Shown: in pieces, positions 1 through 9,914 of the stretch
How positions within the stretch are numbered: position 1 is the stretch's first letter
Layout: every line of letters begins with the position of its first letter
DNA from: an uncultured Flavobacteriales bacterium
Lineage (GTDB): Bacteria > Bacteroidota > Bacteroidia > Flavobacteriales_D > Sanyastnellaceae
Assembly: GCA_905480095.1 (NCBI GenBank)
Contig: CAJQPF010000030.1
Coordinates: 1-60,482 of the forward strand
DNA length: 60,482 nucleotides
Direction of reading: 5' to 3'
Program-made: the position numbers and the translations under genes
The notes under the pieces: model-generated
What the model was told of the DNA's origin: nothing
Database searches by the model: none
The model's input: the letters and a program-made list of their open reading frames with translations, nothing else

Positions 1-861
1 TATCCAGCGCTCCTCAATCACCTGCATGAACCGATTCGGACTCCCCTGCCCCATGATTCGATCAAAGGGTTAAAGCATTTGGACAAATCCATCGCCATAG
101 ACCAAACTCCGATCGGTCGTACCCCAAGATCAAATCCAGCGACTTACACAGGGATCATGGATCACATCCGCAAACTATTCACAATGTTGCCCGAATCTCG
201 GATACGGGGATACAAACCTGGCCGCTTCTCCTTTAATGTAATCGGTGGGAGATGTGAGGACTGTAAAGGTGCAGGCGTGAGAACTGTGGAAATGAATTTC
301 CTTCCCAATGTCCATGTACCATGCGATACGTGTTCAGGACGGAGATTTAATCGCGAAACACTTGAAGTGCGCTATAAAGGACGGAGTATTTCTGACGTTT
401 TAGACATGACCGTGAGCGAGGCTGCTGACTTTTTCGATGCATATCCGAAAATCAAACGCATCGTATCGACACTTAAAGACGTCGGACTTGGATATATCTC
501 ATTGGGCCAGCCATCCACAACATTGTCTGGCGGAGAAGCACAGCGTGTAAAGCTGGCTGCTGAATTGGCGCGTGTTGGGACCGGAAACACCCTATATATT
601 CTAGACGAACCCACAACTGGCCTTCACTTCTCCGATGTCCAAATGCTCCTAGACGTATTAAACAGACTCGTGGATCAGGGAAACACTGTCCTTGTCATCG
701 AGCACAATCTAGACGTCATTAAAGTCGCAGACCATGTGATCGACCTCGGTCCCGAAGGAGGGAATGGTGGTGGAAACATCATCGCCTCAGGAACTCCTGA
801 ACACATCGCTTGTGTAAAAGAAAGCCATACAGGAAATTATCTCTCTAAGATTCTGCACTAA
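1..861 (+). CDS. uvrA: Excinuclease ABC subunit UvrA, C-terminal part (5' truncated by window edge)
   Basis: Frame is open from base 1 ([51 protein letters not shown]). Zn-finger CEDCKGAG...[12 protein letters not shown] signature [12 protein letters not shown], Walker [13 protein letters not shown]. Confidence 0.97.
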   Translation, partial: YPALLNHLHEPIRTPLPHDSIKGLKHLDKSIAIDQTPIGRTPRSNPATYTGIMDHIRKLFTMLPESRIRGYKPGRFSFNVIGGRCEDCKGAGVRTVEMNFLPNVHVPCDTCSGRRFNRETLEVRYKGRSISDVLDMTVSEAADFFDAYPKIKRIVSTLKDVGLGYISLGQPSTTLSGGEAQRVKLAAELARVGTGNTLYILDEPTTGLHFSDVQMLLDVLNRLVDQGNTVLVIEHNLDVIKVADHVIDLGPEGGNGGGNIIASGTPEHIACVKESHTGNYLSKILH

Positions 862-870
862 GTTTGGCAC

Positions 871-1560
871 ATGTCTAAACCTTTAAAACACCGTACTTGG
901 GCCGAAATCATGTCGAAAGACAGCTGGTCCATTTTTAAAATCATGAGTGAATTCGTTGAAGGATTCGAAGCTCTACAACGAATAGGACCCTGTGTCTCTA
1001 TCTATGGATCTGCAAGAACAGGCCCAGAAACTCAAGTTTACAAAGACGCTCAACAAATCGCCTCCCTCCTGTCTAAGGCTGGCTACGGAGTCATTACTGG
1101 AGGAGGCCCAGGTGTAATGGAGGCGGGAAACAGAGGGGCACATGAAGTGGGTGGGCCATCAGTAGGGCTGAACATCCAACTCCCATTTGAGCAACATGAC
1201 AATCCATACATCGACAGAGACAAGAGTATCGATTTCGATTACTTTTTCGTTCGCAAAGTGATGTTTGTGAAATACAGTCAAGCGTTCGTAGTCATGCCAG
1301 GCGGTTTCGGCACGTTGGATGAGCTATTTGAAGCACTTACTTTGGTCCAAACTGGAAAACTAAACCACCGACCAATCGTGCTCTACGGATCACATTTCTG
1401 GGGAGGTTTGATCGAATGGTTCCGCGAGATTTTGCTGAAAGAATTTAAAACCATTTCAGCAAAAGATCCCGACCTGCTCTTTATTGTAGACACACCTGAC
1501 GAAGCGGTGAAAGTGATCACGGATTACCACACAAAAGCCAAGCTTAAACCCAATTTCTAA
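871..1560 (+). CDS. LOG family / TIGR00730 Rossmann-fold protein (putative nucleotide 5'-monophosphate phosphoribohydrolase)
   Basis: GGGPGVMEAGNRGA and PGGFGTLDELFEALTLVQTGK motifs of the LOG family. Confidence 0.9.
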   Translation: MSKPLKHRTWAEIMSKDSWSIFKIMSEFVEGFEALQRIGPCVSIYGSARTGPETQVYKDAQQIASLLSKAGYGVITGGGPGVMEAGNRGAHEVGGPSVGLNIQLPFEQHDNPYIDRDKSIDFDYFFVRKVMFVKYSQAFVVMPGGFGTLDELFEALTLVQTGKLNHRPIVLYGSHFWGGLIEWFREILLKEFKTISAKDPDLLFIVDTPDEAVKVITDYHTKAKLKPNF

Positions 1561-1625
1561 TTTGGGTGACCAATATCTGATCTTGGTCAACTGACATCCT
1601 GACGTAAAACCGCACTAAAAACTTC

Positions 1626-1664
1626 AAAAACTGCCCTGTGATGTGTCATGGTGGCAGTTTTTGT
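1626..1664 (+). terminator. Rho-independent terminator-like hairpin
   Basis: AAAAACTGCC (1626-1635) pairs perfectly with GGCAGTTTTT (1653-1662), with a T-run, in the gap after the LOG gene. Confidence 0.75.
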
Positions 1665-1729
1665 TTGGCATAAAGCGATGGCATAAGACTTGTGTAAGGA
1701 ATGTTCAATAACTATGAAATCAAGTCCAA

Positions 1730-3673
1730 ATGGCTACTACAGATAAAACAACAAAGAGCGAAAAGTCTCAAAAGGGAAGTATTAATGTTACAACGGAAAA
1801 CATCTTTCCTATCATTAAAAAATTCCTCTACAGTGACCACGAAATTTTTCTAAGAGAACTCGTGTCAAATGCTGCTGACGCGACAATAAAACGTCAGACG
1901 ATTTCAAAATCTGGAGATGTAACTGCATTTAAAGGAGATACGCCACAGGTTTTCGTCAAACTAGACAAAGAGGCAAAAACGATTACCATTTCAGACAACG
2001 GGATTGGAATGTCTGCCGAGGAAATCGACAAGTACATCAACCAAATCGCTTTTTCTGGCGCTACCGAATTCCTAGACAAATACAAAGAAGATGATGCAAA
2101 GCAAGCAATCATAGGTCACTTCGGACTGGGGTTCTACTCATCATTTATGGTTTCTGAGAGGGTCGACATCATTTCAAAAAGCGCCAAGAAAGGATCTAAA
2201 GCCGTCACTTGGAGCTGTGATGGCTCTCCTGACTACACGATTACACCTTCTAAGAAGAAAGAAGCTGGAACTGACGTCATACTTCACATTGCAGAAGATT
2301 CTTTGGAGTTCTTAGAGGATGAACGCTTGATGAGCATTCTTAATAAGTATTGCAAGTTCATGCCCGTGGACATCATCTTCGGTACGCGTTCAATTCAGGA
2401 GGATGATCCTTCAGGAGAAAAAGATGAAGAAGGCAATACTAAGAAGGTCAGTGTAGAGATTCCAAACGTTGTAAACAACACGGCGCCGGCTTGGATGAAG
2501 AAGCCTTCTGACATTACCGATGAGGAATATTCTAGCTTCTACAGAGAACTTTACCCCATGAATATGGAAGATCCTCTCTTCAATATTCATCTCAATGTAG
2601 ATTTCCCATTCAATCTCACCGGGATTCTCTACTTCCCACAGCTCAAGAAGCAGATTGATCTCCAGAAAAACAAGATTCACCTTTACTCAAATCAAGTCTT
2701 CATAACAGACAATGTTGAGAACATCGTCCCCGACTTTTTAACGATGCTACATGGTGTCATTGATTCACCCGACATCCCATTGAACGTCAGCCGTTCATAC
2801 CTACAGGAAGATGGCAACGTCAAGAAAATATCGGGCTATATATCAAAAAAGGTGGCAGACAAGCTCACCTCGATGTTCAAAAATGACCGCACATCTTTCG
2901 AGACACAGTGGGACGATTTAAGAATCTTTGTCGAGTACGGCATTCTCACTGATGAGAAATTTGCAGAGCGTTCTAAAAAATTCTATCTATACAAGGATAC
3001 TGAAGGCGTATGCAGAACACATGAGGAGTTAATCGAGGCTGTGGGAGAAACACAGAAGGATAAAAACAACAAAGTCATCCTACCCTACACCTCTGATGTC
3101 AACGCACAACACTCATTTGTGAAAGATGCAACAGAACGAGGCTTTAAGGTTCTCAATATGGAGGGACAACTTGCAGCACATATTGTTGGAAAGTTAGAAC
3201 AAACACATACAGACATTCAATTCAAGAGAGTCGATTCAGAAATCATCGAGAACCTCATTGAAAAGGACGAAGAAACAACTAGTGCGTTAGATGAGAAACA
3301 ACAGGAAACGCTTACGCCTATTGTTCAAAGTGCTTTTCCAGAAAAAGGATACGATATAAAATTCGCAGCAATGTCTCCTACTTCATCTCCGTTTATCATC
3401 ACTAGAAGCGAGTGGATGAGAAGAATGAAAGAGCAACAAGCCATTGGAGGCGGCGGTGGATTCCAAATGTTTGGAGAAATGCCGGAAAAATATGATGTCA
3501 CCGTCAATTCAAATCACCCAATCGCAATGCAGCTTTTGAATGAAAAAGATGACGTAAAACGTTCAGCGACAATAAAAGATGCTGCCGACTTAGCAAGACT
3601 TTCGCAGGGAATTCTTGAAGGCGAAGAACTCACCGCATTTATTGAGCGTGGATTTAAAAACTTACAAGCCTAA
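1730..3673 (+). CDS. htpG: Molecular chaperone HtpG (Hsp90)
   Basis: FLRELVSNAADA, ISDNGIGM, GHFGLGFYSSFMV, and DSPDIPLNVSRSYLQ motifs. Confidence 0.98.
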   Translation: MATTDKTTKSEKSQKGSINVTTENIFPIIKKFLYSDHEIFLRELVSNAADATIKRQTISKSGDVTAFKGDTPQVFVKLDKEAKTITISDNGIGMSAEEIDKYINQIAFSGATEFLDKYKEDDAKQAIIGHFGLGFYSSFMVSERVDIISKSAKKGSKAVTWSCDGSPDYTITPSKKKEAGTDVILHIAEDSLEFLEDERLMSILNKYCKFMPVDIIFGTRSIQEDDPSGEKDEEGNTKKVSVEIPNVVNNTAPAWMKKPSDITDEEYSSFYRELYPMNMEDPLFNIHLNVDFPFNLTGILYFPQLKKQIDLQKNKIHLYSNQVFITDNVENIVPDFLTMLHGVIDSPDIPLNVSRSYLQEDGNVKKISGYISKKVADKLTSMFKNDRTSFETQWDDLRIFVEYGILTDEKFAERSKKFYLYKDTEGVCRTHEELIEAVGETQKDKNNKVILPYTSDVNAQHSFVKDATERGFKVLNMEGQLAAHIVGKLEQTHTDIQFKRVDSEIIENLIEKDEETTSALDEKQQETLTPIVQSAFPEKGYDIKFAAMSPTSSPFIITRSEWMRRMKEQQAIGGGGGFQMFGEMPEKYDVTVNSNHPIAMQLLNEKDDVKRSATIKDAADLARLSQGILEGEELTAFIERGFKNLQA

Positions 3674-3743
3674 TCCATTCTTGCCCTGTTACTGAAATAG
3701 TAAGTCCGGAACAGATTTTCAAATAACACGAAAAAAGTAAATC

Positions 3744-4463
3744 ATGTTAGGATATGGAAAATGGGTCGGCGGCGCTATTGGGTGGGCATTGGGTGGTTAT
3801 ATAGGTGGGATTTTAGGTTATCAAGTTGGAAAGTTTTTAAGTTCTGGCGTTCAGATAGGAGGAAGAAATCAAGGAGGCACACGGTCTGGTGATTTTGCAA
3901 TGTCGCTTGTAGTCTTGAGTGCTGCTGTGATGAACGCCGACGGAAAGGTGCTCAAATCTGAGCTCAATTTCGTGAAGAAATTTCTAAAAATGAACTTCGG
4001 TGAAGTTCAAGCAGACCAACTCATTATTCTACTCAAAGAAGCACTTAAGCAAGCGGTTGATGTAAGAGGTGTTGCGGACCAGATCCGCATGAATATGGAC
4101 CATCCGAAAAGGATGCTTCTTCTTCAGTATCTCTATGGAATCGCGAAAGCAGATGGGCATATCGACACACGTGAACGCGAATTAATCCGTTTGATTGCGC
4201 GGCACCTTGGGATCAGTCTCAAGGACGTTGCGAGTATTGAAGAGCCTTTCCATTCCGGAACACTGAACCCTTATAAAGTCCTTGAGATTACAGATACCGC
4301 CACAGATTCCGAAGTGAAAAAGGCATATCGAAAATTAGCCATAAAATTTCATCCTGATAAAATTGGAGATCTTGGAGAAGGTCCACGCAAACAGGCAAAA
4401 GAAAGGTTTTTACAAGTACAAGGGGCATACGAACAAATAAAGAAGTCTCGGGGGTTTAAATAA
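3744..4463 (+). CDS. TerB-like / DnaJ-domain co-chaperone (DjlA-like)
   Basis: Gly-rich N-terminus, central TerB-like helical region, C-terminal J domain (YKVLEITDTATDSEVKKAYRKLAIKFHPDK). Confidence 0.85.
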   Translation: MLGYGKWVGGAIGWALGGYIGGILGYQVGKFLSSGVQIGGRNQGGTRSGDFAMSLVVLSAAVMNADGKVLKSELNFVKKFLKMNFGEVQADQLIILLKEALKQAVDVRGVADQIRMNMDHPKRMLLLQYLYGIAKADGHIDTRERELIRLIARHLGISLKDVASIEEPFHSGTLNPYKVLEITDTATDSEVKKAYRKLAIKFHPDKIGDLGEGPRKQAKERFLQVQGAYEQIKKSRGFK

Positions 4464-4491
4464 GAATATTAAACCTACTGGGTATATATTC

Positions 4492-7092
4492 GTGTTCCAT
4501 TTTAAGATACATCTCATGACAATTCGTGCTCCATTTATGCTTGCCGCACTGGTGATTTCGTTCACATCATTAACACCTCAAAACGCAGACGCTCAGATAT
4601 TTAAGAGGAAGAACAAAACAGAACTTCCGGGTGATAAAAAGTCTGGGAAATCAGATGTTAAATCGATTGAAGAAGTCACAAAATCTGCTGTGAAATTAGA
4701 AGGACTGTTCACCATGTATAGGGATACAGTGACTGGTGAGTCTTGGATGGCTATTCCAGAAGAGGCCTTTAAAAACGAATTTATTTACTTTTCCCAAGTT
4801 GAAGATGGAGTTTTACAGACAGGGAATTTCCGGGGGAGTTACAGATCAAACAAGATCGTGACTTTCCACAAACATTATGACCGAATAGAATTACATCAGG
4901 AAAACACTGGCTATTATTTCAATCCTGAGAGTCCCCTGTCAAAAGCGAAAGATGCAAACATCAACTCCCCTATTTTGGCCAGTTTAAAGATATTGGGCGA
5001 AGACAGTGCAAGAACGACATACTTGATCTCTGGAGATGCACTCTTTTTAAGTGAGAAAATCTCCATGATTAAGCCTCCAAACAGAAGCGGAGGAAAAAGT
5101 GCCCTAGGCAAGCTTTCAAAGGAAAAAACCAAGATTACTGAATTCAACAACTACCCTGAAAATCTTGAAGTGAAGGTGGACTACGTCTATGACAATCCCA
5201 GCCCTTCTGTATATGCAAGCGCGCTGACAGATTCCAGATACATCTCCGTAAGTTACCGTCATGCATTGCTGCAAATGCCAGAAGAAAGTGGCTTCACACC
5301 GCGTAAAGACGATGGTCGAATCGGTTTTTTCATGACACAAGTCAATGACATGACCAGCCCAAACAGCACCCCCTGGAATGACATGATTCACAGGTGGAGA
5401 CTTGAAAAAAAGAACCCAGAGGCTGAGCTCTCTGAACCCGTGAAGCCGATCACATGGTGGATTGAGAACACGACACCATACGAATTTAGAGATTATATTA
5501 AAACAGGTGTTGAATCATGGAATTTGGCCTTTGAAAAAATCGGTTTCAAGAATGCAGTCGTTGTCGAAATACAACCCGATGACGCTGAGTGGAATGCGGG
5601 AGATATTCGATACAACGTACTTCGATGGACTTCATCTCCCTCAACCCCCTTCAGCGGCTATGGACCGAGTTTTGTAAACCCCAGAACAGGAGAAATTTTG
5701 GGCGCCGATATCATGCTTGAATTTGCCGGGATGGCACGTAGACTATGGAAATCCGATGTTTTTGAAACAGCGGGGATGCACCTTTCATCGAGACAACAAA
5801 CTGCGGAGATGATGAACAGGTGCAATGCAGGAGATGCGATGGTGGGGAACACACTTTTTTCTCTTGCAGCCATGCAGGTTCGTTCTTTTGACGATGACGC
5901 GCATAAGGAGTTTACCCGTCAAACGCTTCACCGTCTTGCCCTTCACGAGGTAGGCCACACACTGGGATTAAGCCACAACATGCACGCAAGTACCATGTTA
6001 ACACCTGATGAGCTTAAAGATCCCGACGTGGTTGCTGTAAATGGAATGTGTAACAGTGTGATGGAGTACCCTGCAATTAATTTTGCGTTAAACCCTGAAG
6101 ACCAAACCCTGTACTACGACGATTCTCCAGGTCCTTACGATTATTGGGTGATCGAATACGGTTACAGCGTGGGTGTCGAGGATGAAAACGAAGAGGACAA
6201 GCGACTTGAAGCGATTCTGTCAAAATCCAATTCACCACTCCTTCAGTTTGGCAATGATGCGGATGACATGCGCGGCGCAGGGAAGGGAATCAACCCTGAT
6301 GTTAATATTTACGACCTTTCTAGCGACCCTGTAGCATATGCTTCTGAACGTTGTGAGCTCGTCAACGAACTGCTCAAAGGTTTCGTTGATAAATATGCAA
6401 GTTCTTCGAAGACATTTCACGATGTACGTGACGCCTACTTAACACTCACTGGAGAGTATGCCATTCAATTGAGAGTCATGACTCGACAGATTGGTGGTGT
6501 GCGTTACAACCGAACTGGGACAGAGAACATCGGAGATAACAAACCATATACGCCTGTCTCTTTAAAAGACCAAAAGAAGGCTGTAGATGCACTTTCTAAG
6601 TACGCATTCGCACCCAACGCATTCGATGCCGCTGAGGACTCATATGCCTACCTTCAAGCGCAACGCCGTGGCTTTGGATTCTTTGGATCGGGTGAAGCTC
6701 CGCGCATACACGCCCGCGTCCTTGCCTCACAACAAGAAGCGTTGTATCATCTCTTGCATTACAATGTCCTGCAGCGCCTCACGGATTCCGGCATGTATGG
6801 AAATGAATACGACGTCGCGACATACATGGGAGATTTGACTGATGCCGTATTTAAAACCGACCTTAGAAAGTCCGTGAACACATTCCGTCAACAACTGCAA
6901 ATCTCTTACACAGAATCACTGATCAAAGCGTTGGCACCGAAGACCCGTTATGACAGAATCGCCAAAAGTGTTATTCTCTCAGAGCTCAAACGCATAGATC
7001 GATTTGAGAGAGATGCATATTCTCCCGACGCATTGACAAGGGCACATAGAGCGCATGTCAGACACTTAATAGACCAAGCTTGGAAGCACTAA
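4492..7092 (+). CDS. Secreted zinc-dependent metalloprotease (DUF5117/DUF5118-type)
   Basis: Signal peptide region; LHEVGHTLGLSHNMHAS zinc-binding motif; MEYPAINF downstream of it. Confidence 0.88.
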   Translation: MFHFKIHLMTIRAPFMLAALVISFTSLTPQNADAQIFKRKNKTELPGDKKSGKSDVKSIEEVTKSAVKLEGLFTMYRDTVTGESWMAIPEEAFKNEFIYFSQVEDGVLQTGNFRGSYRSNKIVTFHKHYDRIELHQENTGYYFNPESPLSKAKDANINSPILASLKILGEDSARTTYLISGDALFLSEKISMIKPPNRSGGKSALGKLSKEKTKITEFNNYPENLEVKVDYVYDNPSPSVYASALTDSRYISVSYRHALLQMPEESGFTPRKDDGRIGFFMTQVNDMTSPNSTPWNDMIHRWRLEKKNPEAELSEPVKPITWWIENTTPYEFRDYIKTGVESWNLAFEKIGFKNAVVVEIQPDDAEWNAGDIRYNVLRWTSSPSTPFSGYGPSFVNPRTGEILGADIMLEFAGMARRLWKSDVFETAGMHLSSRQQTAEMMNRCNAGDAMVGNTLFSLAAMQVRSFDDDAHKEFTRQTLHRLALHEVGHTLGLSHNMHASTMLTPDELKDPDVVAVNGMCNSVMEYPAINFALNPEDQTLYYDDSPGPYDYWVIEYGYSVGVEDENEEDKRLEAILSKSNSPLLQFGNDADDMRGAGKGINPDVNIYDLSSDPVAYASERCELVNELLKGFVDKYASSSKTFHDVRDAYLTLTGEYAIQLRVMTRQIGGVRYNRTGTENIGDNKPYTPVSLKDQKKAVDALSKYAFAPNAFDAAEDSYAYLQAQRRGFGFFGSGEAPRIHARVLASQQEALYHLLHYNVLQRLTDSGMYGNEYDVATYMGDLTDAVFKTDLRKSVNTFRQQLQISYTESLIKALAPKTRYDRIAKSVILSELKRIDRFERDAYSPDALTRAHRAHVRHLIDQAWKH

Positions 7093-7640
7093 ATATTGTT
7101 TGACACATAGATGATTCTTTCATAGAGTGCGTCCTTGTGAGACTCCCAATTTGGAAATTTGTGTGAGACACCCTTTCCGTACTTCCAAATTTTCTCCCAA
7201 GCAACGATTTCAGATTGAAGACCGATATAGCCTGTGAGCGCTAGACTACTCTTGATTTTATGAAGGATAATTGCTGCGACGTCTGATGATATCGCTGCTT
7301 CTAGTACAGGCAAATCCTGATCAAAACTCCTTTTTGCGAGAATCTTTACTTCATCAATCATTTCAGGCATTTCTCCATAAAGCAACCTCAACGCATTAGA
7401 ATCTGTCTTTATGGCTGGTTGAGCCGGAAGGTGGTCTGAAAGAAAAGTATAAAAAGATTCTGCATTCAAAATCGGCGCCTCGGCTGATTGTATGACAAGG
7501 TCATATTCTGCGACGTTAGACACAGAGGTGCCTGTTGTGACCACTAATCCCCAGCTATCTAGCGCCGAAATTAATGAATCAGGGATAGCGCCAATAAAAA
7601 AAACAGAGTAACCTGCAAAAGCATCTGGAGTGTCGTGCAT
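7089..7640 (-). CDS. Hypothetical protein with Hpt-like C-terminal domain
   Basis: ILHKIKSSLALTGY resembles the Hpt HxxKGSS motif. N-terminal half resembles a degenerate receiver/Rossmann fold. Confidence 0.55.
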   Translation of the reverse strand: MHDTPDAFAGYSVFFIGAIPDSLISALDSWGLVVTTGTSVSNVAEYDLVIQSAEAPILNAESFYTFLSDHLPAQPAIKTDSNALRLLYGEMPEMIDEVKILAKRSFDQDLPVLEAAISSDVAAIILHKIKSSLALTGYIGLQSEIVAWEKIWKYGKGVSHKFPNWESHKDALYERIIYVSNNI

Positions 7641-7656
7641 AATAGTAAGTTACACT

Positions 7657-8439
7657 ATGTACTTTTACAAAATGCAATTAAGACTCATTATATTTAATAA
7701 ATGTGCTTTGTTTTTATTTTGTATTGCGCTAAGTATTGTATCGTTTTCTCAAGATCAAAACATGCAATCTCTTACATCTTTACCTATATCACTTGATCAT
7801 TTTCCTTTATTAAATTTCAATCCAGAACTTAAATCCAGTCTTCGCGCTCCCGATCAATGGGAGCTGGCCATAAATGTCGCAGCTGACAACAAAGAAGTTC
7901 AGTCCTTAATCATGTCATTTTACAGAGACAACGACTATGCTGAATTGCAATGGCTGAATCTTTGGCATTCTCGATGTGCTGACATCTGGAGTGATATAGC
8001 CGATTCATTGCACCTGCCCATTTCTGCATCTTTTATCCCGGTGATGCTAGAAAGAAACAATCTTGAGTTGTGTTCGTGCACTGGTTCAGGGGCCGTCTTA
8101 AAGGATTTTGTCGGTCTGGAAAATGAGAGCACTGAAGTAATCACCAAACTCGAAGAAGTTTTTAAAAAATCTGAACATAAGCATGAACCGTTCATGATAT
8201 GGCTGCACGAACTCAGAATAATAATAAGACTGTTAGAGAACTTCGAATTGCCTGATTACAAGGATTATTGGCTGAACAACACAGGCGTGAAAAAAAGGCA
8301 CACAGTATTGAAAGGAGAAACGCTTTATCGATTATCCGTTCTATATCAGGTTCGGATACAAGACATTCAATTGTTGAATGAATTAGGTAACAGTACCGTG
8401 ATTTCTGAGGGACAATCTTTATTTATACCCGTGGAATAA
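7657..8439 (+). CDS. Secreted LysM-domain protein
   Basis: Hydrophobic signal region after MQLRLIIFNKCALFLFCIALS; C-terminal LysM (HTVLKGETLYRLSVLYQVRIQDIQLLNELGNSTVISEGQSLFIPVE). Confidence 0.8.
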   Translation: MYFYKMQLRLIIFNKCALFLFCIALSIVSFSQDQNMQSLTSLPISLDHFPLLNFNPELKSSLRAPDQWELAINVAADNKEVQSLIMSFYRDNDYAELQWLNLWHSRCADIWSDIADSLHLPISASFIPVMLERNNLELCSCTGSGAVLKDFVGLENESTEVITKLEEVFKKSEHKHEPFMIWLHELRIIIRLLENFELPDYKDYWLNNTGVKKRHTVLKGETLYRLSVLYQVRIQDIQLLNELGNSTVISEGQSLFIPVE

Positions 8440-9914
8440 TGAAATTTCACGAACCGGTCATCACCGCTTTTTTTCTTCTGTTGCTTGTTTCCACATTGTA
8501 TCTCGTGCCCTGGGCTGAAAACCTGACTGTTTTCAGTGAAGTGCAAACAGAACCAAATAAAAATGCTGAATTAGAAATACCTGGTTGGGCCGATTTCACA
8601 TTAGACATTCAAGAGGTAGACCTTGAAATTGAAGACTATTTAGAGGAAGTGGAAGTGGAAAGAAGCATGGTTGAGAAGCGGACGACACATCTGCGACACA
8701 ACCTTTGGACTCCGGAATTTGACACATGTACGGTAGAAAACATTGGCGAATCGATGAGGTTTCATGGCTCTGATGACGCAATCTCAAGACTTCACAATCT
8801 CTTCATCAACTTGAATGAAATAGGAAGTGATGAACGTGAAGCGATACATGTTTTTCATTTCGGTGATTCTCAAATTGAATGTGACCGCATCACAGGCAGA
8901 ATTAGATCGAGCTGGCAGAAAACATGGGGAGGCAGTGGGCCAGGATTAATTCCTGCAACCCAACCCGTTCCTTCATTGTCTGTCCGGCAAGAAACTGAGG
9001 GAGATGTGACGAGGTTTACGAGGTTTGGCAGAGTCGACACAACTTTGGGGCACACGTGCTATGGAGGAATGGCTTCGTTGGCCGTGATCAAAGACTCCGC
9101 AAGAATTATTTTAATGGCACACCCAATGGGGTTTCATAAAAACAAAATTTGGGAGGAAGTCGAGATTTTATTTGGCGCTGTCCCTATGGGAGGCACATTA
9201 AAAATTTATGGCCAAGCTACAGACACGACAATCACCGACATCCCTCCTTCTTCAGAAGGGAAACATTCCTCTGTAACAACTAAGCTCAAGGGCGAATTAG
9301 AGGACCTGGTAATAGGTATAGAAGGCTATCACGTTGAAATCACAGGCATAAGAATTGGCAGTCCAGACGGAGTCCAAGTCCACAACATTCCCATGAGAGG
9401 AAGTTCTGGCACACTCTTCAGTCGACTCCATAAAAAGCATTTTAAAGCGTACATGCAAAACTGGGATGTCGGAATGGTGATTCTCCAATACGGAGGAAAC
9501 GCCGCACCCTATATTTCAGACGCTACTTCAGCTGAGCGATACGGAAAACGATTTGGCAGACAGGTGAAATATATTCGATCGATTTTACCAGAGGCGGCCG
9601 TTTTGGTGATTGGCCCCTCAGATATGGGCCAAACACTTGATTCTACAAATCTCTCTTATCCCATGCTCGGGAATATTAGGGCTTCTATCCGAGATGCCAC
9701 CATCAAGGAGGGTGGCTTATTTTGGGATTTAAGCGATGTCATGGGTGGACCAGGCACAATGGAAGCATGGGCATCAGCCCAGCCCCAACTTGCTGCGCCA
9801 GATCTCGTTCATTTTACGCCGAAAGGTGCGAGAAAAATTGGACAAGAACTTGACCGTGCATTCAGAGCAGAATACAGAACTTGGGTAGACGAGATCAGAG
9901 AGAATAACAAATGA
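8439..9914 (+). CDS. SGNH/GDSL-type hydrolase (putative O-acetyltransferase/esterase)
   Basis: HFGDSQIECDRITGRIR block I, ILQYGGNA block III-like, DLVHFTPKGARKIGQ block V-like. Overlaps the MBOAT gene start. Confidence 0.82.
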   Translation: MKFHEPVITAFFLLLLVSTLYLVPWAENLTVFSEVQTEPNKNAELEIPGWADFTLDIQEVDLEIEDYLEEVEVERSMVEKRTTHLRHNLWTPEFDTCTVENIGESMRFHGSDDAISRLHNLFINLNEIGSDEREAIHVFHFGDSQIECDRITGRIRSSWQKTWGGSGPGLIPATQPVPSLSVRQETEGDVTRFTRFGRVDTTLGHTCYGGMASLAVIKDSARIILMAHPMGFHKNKIWEEVEILFGAVPMGGTLKIYGQATDTTITDIPPSSEGKHSSVTTKLKGELEDLVIGIEGYHVEITGIRIGSPDGVQVHNIPMRGSSGTLFSRLHKKHFKAYMQNWDVGMVILQYGGNAAPYISDATSAERYGKRFGRQVKYIRSILPEAAVLVIGPSDMGQTLDSTNLSYPMLGNIRASIRDATIKEGGLFWDLSDVMGGPGTMEAWASAQPQLAAPDLVHFTPKGARKIGQELDRAFRAEYRTWVDEIRENNK

